From Chloroflexota bacterium (GTDB taxonomy: Bacteria; Chloroflexota; Limnocylindria; Limnocylindrales; CSP1-4), in assembly GCA_021785115.1 (NCBI GenBank), contig JAJYGO010000392.1, positions 1 to 11,232 on the forward strand: DNA of 11,232 nucleotides, written 5' to 3'. A program made the translations under genes and the position numbers. Positions 9,090 through 11,232 of this stretch are shown here, piece after piece (within the stretch, counting starts at the first letter, position 1; the number at the start of each line of letters is the position of its first letter). The notes below the pieces were generated by a model. That model did no database searches. It saw nothing but the letters and a program-made list of their open reading frames with translations, and had not been told where the DNA came from.

Positions 9090-9203
9090 GGCGCTTCCTC
9101 CTCGGTCCAGGTGGGCGACAGCGGAATGTGGCGTTCGCTGGCGGCGATACAGGCGGGCCACTGGCGAACCGCGGGATCCAGGCGCTGATGATCTCGGTGG
9201 GGC

Positions 9204-9230
9204 CGCGGCGCGTTCGATGGGGGCGCCGCG
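9204..9230 (-). terminator. Hairpin after lacI, possible weak terminator
   Basis: CGCGGCGC (9204-9211) and GCGCCGCG (9223-9230) pair over 8 bp with an 11-base loop, starting 21 bases past the lacI stop on the minus strand. No T-tract follows. It could reduce readthrough from lacI into the dehydrogenase gene. No clear promoter for the dehydrogenase was found in 9090-9251. Confidence 0.25.
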
Positions 9231-9251
9231 CGATCGGCGGCTGGACCTGCC

Positions 9252-10259
9252 TCAGTCGGGCGGCGGCGCGGTCGATCGGCGCACCATCAGCGTGCAGGCG
9301 GCGGTCATCGGCGTTCGGTCGTCATCACCTCCGATCATGGCGAGCAGCCGCTCGGCAGCCATCCGCCCCATGTCGAGCCGAGGCTGCGCCATGGTCGTCA
9401 GGGGCGGCGTCACGAGTTGCGAGATCTCCAGGTCGTCGAAGCCCGCGATGCTGATCTGCTCGGGGACCCGCAGCCCGCGGTCGAGGACGGCGCGCAGCCC
9501 CCCAATGGCGGCGAGGTCGTTGTAGAAGAAGATCGCCGTCGGCCGATGGGGGAGCAGCAGCTGCACGCCCTCGGCGCCGACGCCCGCCATGTCCCGCCGG
9601 TTGGGCACGACGACGAGGCGTGGGTCGGGCTCGATCCCGGCCTGCCGGAGCGCGTCCTCGTAGCCGGCCCGGCGCGCGTCGCTCGCGAGCGAGGCCCGGC
9701 CGATCGCCACGTAGCCGATCCGGCGGTGGCCCAGGGTGAGCAGGTGCTGGGTCATCGTCCTGGCGCCCGCCTCGTCTTCGACGATGAGGCAGCTCACGAG
9801 GGGGCGGTCAGGGACCAGCGCCGGCTTCTCGGCCACCAGAACGACCGGGATCCGCGGATCGAGGTGCTCGTGGCTCTCGCTGACGTGGGACGCCACGATG
9901 ATGATCCCGTCCACGCGGCGCTGCCGGAACGTCCGGGCGATGTCGACCTCGCGCACGCCGCTCTCGTGGGCGCTCGACACCAGGAGTTGGTAGCCCGCCG
10001 CCATCGCCGCCGCCTCGATCCCGCGCACGAGGAGCCCGTTGTACGGGTCGGCGTAGTCGCTGACGATCAGGCCGATGGTCAGCGTGCGCCTCGTCGTGAG
10101 GCTCTGCGCCGCTGCGTTCACGGTGAAGCCGGCTTCGCTCGCGAGCGCCTGGACGCGGGCCCTGGTCGCCACGCTGATCCGCGGGTCGTTGCGCAGCGCT
10201 TTCGACACGGTCGAGGGGGCCACACCGGCGCGACGCGCAAGTTCGTAGATCGAGTCCAC
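9252..10259 (-). CDS. LacI-family transcriptional regulator
   Basis: The 335-residue product has the standard length and two-part build of the family. Residues 2-22 form the DNA-binding helix-turn-helix (IYELARRAGVAPSTVSKAL), residues 48-58 the hinge helix (NAAAQSLTTRR), and the rest a sugar-binding domain starting at LTIGLIVSDYADPY. The family usually represses catabolic genes until a sugar is bound. The GTG at 10259 was chosen because the helix-turn-helix starts at once after it. The open frame continues to 11132 antisense to the next gene, without a plausible start. A purine-rich GAGAGGG lies just 3 bases upstream. The gene is divergent from a Gfo/Idh gene, with palindromic operators between, so it likely controls itself and that gene. 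It is also the only regulator in the window for the iolDE and importer operators. Confidence 0.9.
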   Translation of the reverse strand: MDSIYELARRAGVAPSTVSKALRNDPRISVATRARVQALASEAGFTVNAAAQSLTTRRTLTIGLIVSDYADPYNGLLVRGIEAAAMAAGYQLLVSSAHESGVREVDIARTFRQRRVDGIIIVASHVSESHEHLDPRIPVVLVAEKPALVPDRPLVSCLIVEDEAGARTMTQHLLTLGHRRIGYVAIGRASLASDARRAGYEDALRQAGIEPDPRLVVVPNRRDMAGVGAEGVQLLLPHRPTAIFFYNDLAAIGGLRAVLDRGLRVPEQISIAGFDDLEISQLVTPPLTTMAQPRLDMGRMAAERLLAMIGGDDDRTPMTAACTLMVRRSTAPPPD

Positions 10260-10273
10260 AGTCCCTCTCGCGA

Positions 10274-10285
10274 GGCATCGATTGG
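10274..10285 (-). promoter_or_regulatory. Degenerate operator-like site in the lacI leader
   Basis: GGCATCGATTGG on the plus strand contains an ATCGAT core. Read on the minus strand it matches the importer operator at about 9 of 12 positions. It lies 15 bases upstream of the lacI start codon and could give autoregulation. The match is partial, so this is tentative. Confidence 0.3.
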
Positions 10286-10290
10286 ACGCG

Positions 10291-10319
10291 TTGCCATGGA
10301 TCGGCCAGGCCACTATACT
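10291..10319 (+). promoter_or_regulatory. Promoter for the second Gfo/Idh gene
   Basis: TTGCCA (10291-10296), a 17-base spacer and TATACT (10314-10319) form a good sigma-70-type promoter. The -10 box stands out as AT-rich in GC-rich DNA. The operator at 10324 follows 4 bases later. The leader to the start codon at 10437 would be about 110 bases. Confidence 0.6.
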
Positions 10320-10343
10320 ATGCGAAACCGGTTGAATTCTCGA
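10315..10343 (-). promoter_or_regulatory. Possible lacI promoter
   Basis: On the minus strand TCGAGA (10338-10343) and TAGTAT (10315-10320) are 17 bases apart, each matching the consensus at four of six positions. The AACCGGTT operator lies in the spacer. If real, one operator would block both divergent promoters. Confidence 0.3.
10324..10335. promoter_or_regulatory. LacI-type operator AACCGGTT between lacI and the Gfo/Idh gene
   Basis: GAAACCGGTTGA holds a perfect 8-base palindrome (10326-10333) with a CG centre, a common LacI-family operator form. It overlaps the expected start point of the Gfo/Idh gene. Its sequence differs from the GTAATCGATTAC sites in the positions next to the central CG, so it may be read by the same protein with different affinity or by another one. 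Confidence 0.55.
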
Positions 10344-10351
10344 CGTTATGG

Positions 10352-10367
10352 CGGAAGCCCACTTCCG
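10352..10367 (+). repeat. Short inverted repeat in the Gfo/Idh leader
   Basis: CGGAAG (10352-10357) and CTTCCG (10362-10367) form a perfect 6-bp stem around CCCA. It lies within the transcribed leader about 70 bases before the start codon. It may be an mRNA hairpin or a second protein-binding site; a stem of this size can occur by chance. Confidence 0.3.
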
Positions 10368-10436
10368 TTGGGGCGCGGCTCGTCCCGCTTGACCTCTCGA
10401 GTTCGACCTCGGTCGGTCACACAATGAAGGCGTCGC

Positions 10437-11232
10437 ATGGCTGATCGGACAATCCGGGTGGCTGTCATCGGGGCGGGCATGGCCGGTCGCGCGCATGCCG
10501 CCGGGTATCGGAACCTGCACTCGCTCTACGGCGATGCCGTGCCGAAAGTGAAACTGGTTGCAATCGCCGATGCGAATCGCCCGCTCGCCGCCGACCTGGC
10601 CGGCAAGTTCGAGGTGGAGCGCGTCGAGACCGACTGGGAGGCGATCGCCGAGGCGGACGACGTGGACGCTGTCAGCGTGGTCCTGCCCAACAGCGAGCAC
10701 CGCCACGTCGTGGAGGGGCTGGCCGCTCGCGGCAAGGCGATCCTGTGCGAGAAGCCTGCCGCCCGCACCGCTCCCGAGGCGATGGCCATGGCGACCGTGG
10801 TCGCGAGGGCGGGCGTCATCGCCAACGTCGCCTTCACCCATCGGTTCGCGCCGCCGATCGCCGCGGTCAGGCACCTGATCGCCTCGGGCCGCCTCGGTGC
10901 GCCACGCCAGCTGATGAGCCGGTACCTCGCGGACCATGGACGCGACCCGGGGGTGCCGTTCGCCTGGCGTCATGACCTCGCCCTCGCCGGCGGCGGCTCG
11001 CTGGTCGACCTCGGCGCGCACAACCTCGAGGCTGCGCGTTACCTCCTCGGCGACGTCCGGGCGATCCGCGGCGCCGTCCTCTCGATCCGGATCCCGACGC
11101 GCCGCCTGGCCCGGGTGGCCACGAAGGGCCACGAGAAGGCCGCGCTGTCTGACGAGACCCGTCCGGTGACCACTGACGATGAGGCGATGTTCCTCGCCGA
11201 GTTCGAGAGCGGGTGCATCGGCGTCTTCACGA
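10437..11232 (+). CDS. Gfo/Idh/MocA family oxidoreductase (3' end outside window)
   Basis: The first 265 residues of an NAD(P)-dependent sugar dehydrogenase are present; the stop lies beyond the window. The Rossmann motif GAGMAGRAHA sits at about residues 12-21, the EKP motif at ILCEKPAA, and the catalytic Asp and His in LVDLGAHNLE, as in the active family members. The ATG at 10437 has GAAGG (10426-10430) 6 bases upstream. The family oxidises many sugars and cyclitols, so the substrate cannot be read from sequence. The N-terminal half differs clearly from the IolG at 463-1455, so this is not a simple duplicate. Likely partners are other inositol isomers or a different sugar. It is probably controlled by the divergent LacI protein through the AACCGGTT site. 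Confidence 0.88.
   Translation, partial: MADRTIRVAVIGAGMAGRAHAAGYRNLHSLYGDAVPKVKLVAIADANRPLAADLAGKFEVERVETDWEAIAEADDVDAVSVVLPNSEHRHVVEGLAARGKAILCEKPAARTAPEAMAMATVVARAGVIANVAFTHRFAPPIAAVRHLIASGRLGAPRQLMSRYLADHGRDPGVPFAWRHDLALAGGGSLVDLGAHNLEAARYLLGDVRAIRGAVLSIRIPTRRLARVATKGHEKAALSDETRPVTTDDEAMFLAEFESGCIGVFT

Noticed and set aside
10424..10444. Tiny leader frame of six codons overlapping the Gfo/Idh start
   Set aside because: It has no ribosome-binding site and no repeated codons or attenuator structure that would suggest a leader peptide.
10260..11132. 626-residue version of the LacI regulator
   Set aside because: The added part is antisense to the Gfo/Idh gene and crosses its promoter. The helix-turn-helix must be at the N-terminus, as with the GTG at 10259.

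Overview
The window is about 70% GC and reads as part of a carbohydrate-catabolism locus centred on inositol. The organism is a high-GC bacterium. GTG and TTG starts, strong AGGAGG ribosome-binding sites and a lipoprotein with a Ser/Gly/Pro-rich linker after the lipobox fit a Chloroflexota (Limnocylindria-like) or actinobacterial lineage. That assignment is inference, since no rRNA or marker gene is present.

Layout. (1) Bases 1-247: the 3' end of a transketolase-family gene (+). (2) 248-462: a gene-free convergent gap holding a nested inverted-repeat element. (3) 463-1455: iolG (inositol 2-dehydrogenase, -), divergent from (4) 1694-4443: iolD-iolE (+), overlapping by 4 bases. (5) 4661-7793: a three-gene ribose/inositol-type ABC importer (+): lipoprotein binding protein, permease and a single-domain ATPase. 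(6) 7935-9089: a zinc-dependent medium-chain dehydrogenase (-). (7) 9252-10259: a LacI-family regulator (-), divergent from (8) 10437-end: a second Gfo/Idh/MocA oxidoreductase (+), cut by the window edge.

How the genes work together. The importer would bring in a cyclitol. IolG oxidises it to the 2-keto form, IolE dehydrates that, and IolD hydrolyses the ring to 5-deoxy-glucuronate. The later steps (iolB, iolC, iolJ, iolA) are not in the window. The zinc dehydrogenase and second Gfo/Idh protein point to extra substrates, such as inositol isomers, or to a branch pathway.

Regulation. Three promoters (iolD, importer, second Gfo/Idh gene) share one design: a -35 box, a 17-18 base spacer, a -10 box, and within 0-4 bases a LacI-type CG-centred palindrome. 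The iolD and importer operators are each one mismatch from GTAATCGATTAC. The site between lacI and the Gfo/Idh gene is a different palindrome centred on AACCGGTT. The LacI protein encoded here is the obvious candidate repressor for at least one class. Other structures include a 13-bp hairpin between the binding-protein and permease genes, an 11-bp hairpin in the iolG leader, and the inverted-repeat element at 280-420. No RNA genes, CRISPR arrays or transposase genes were seen.
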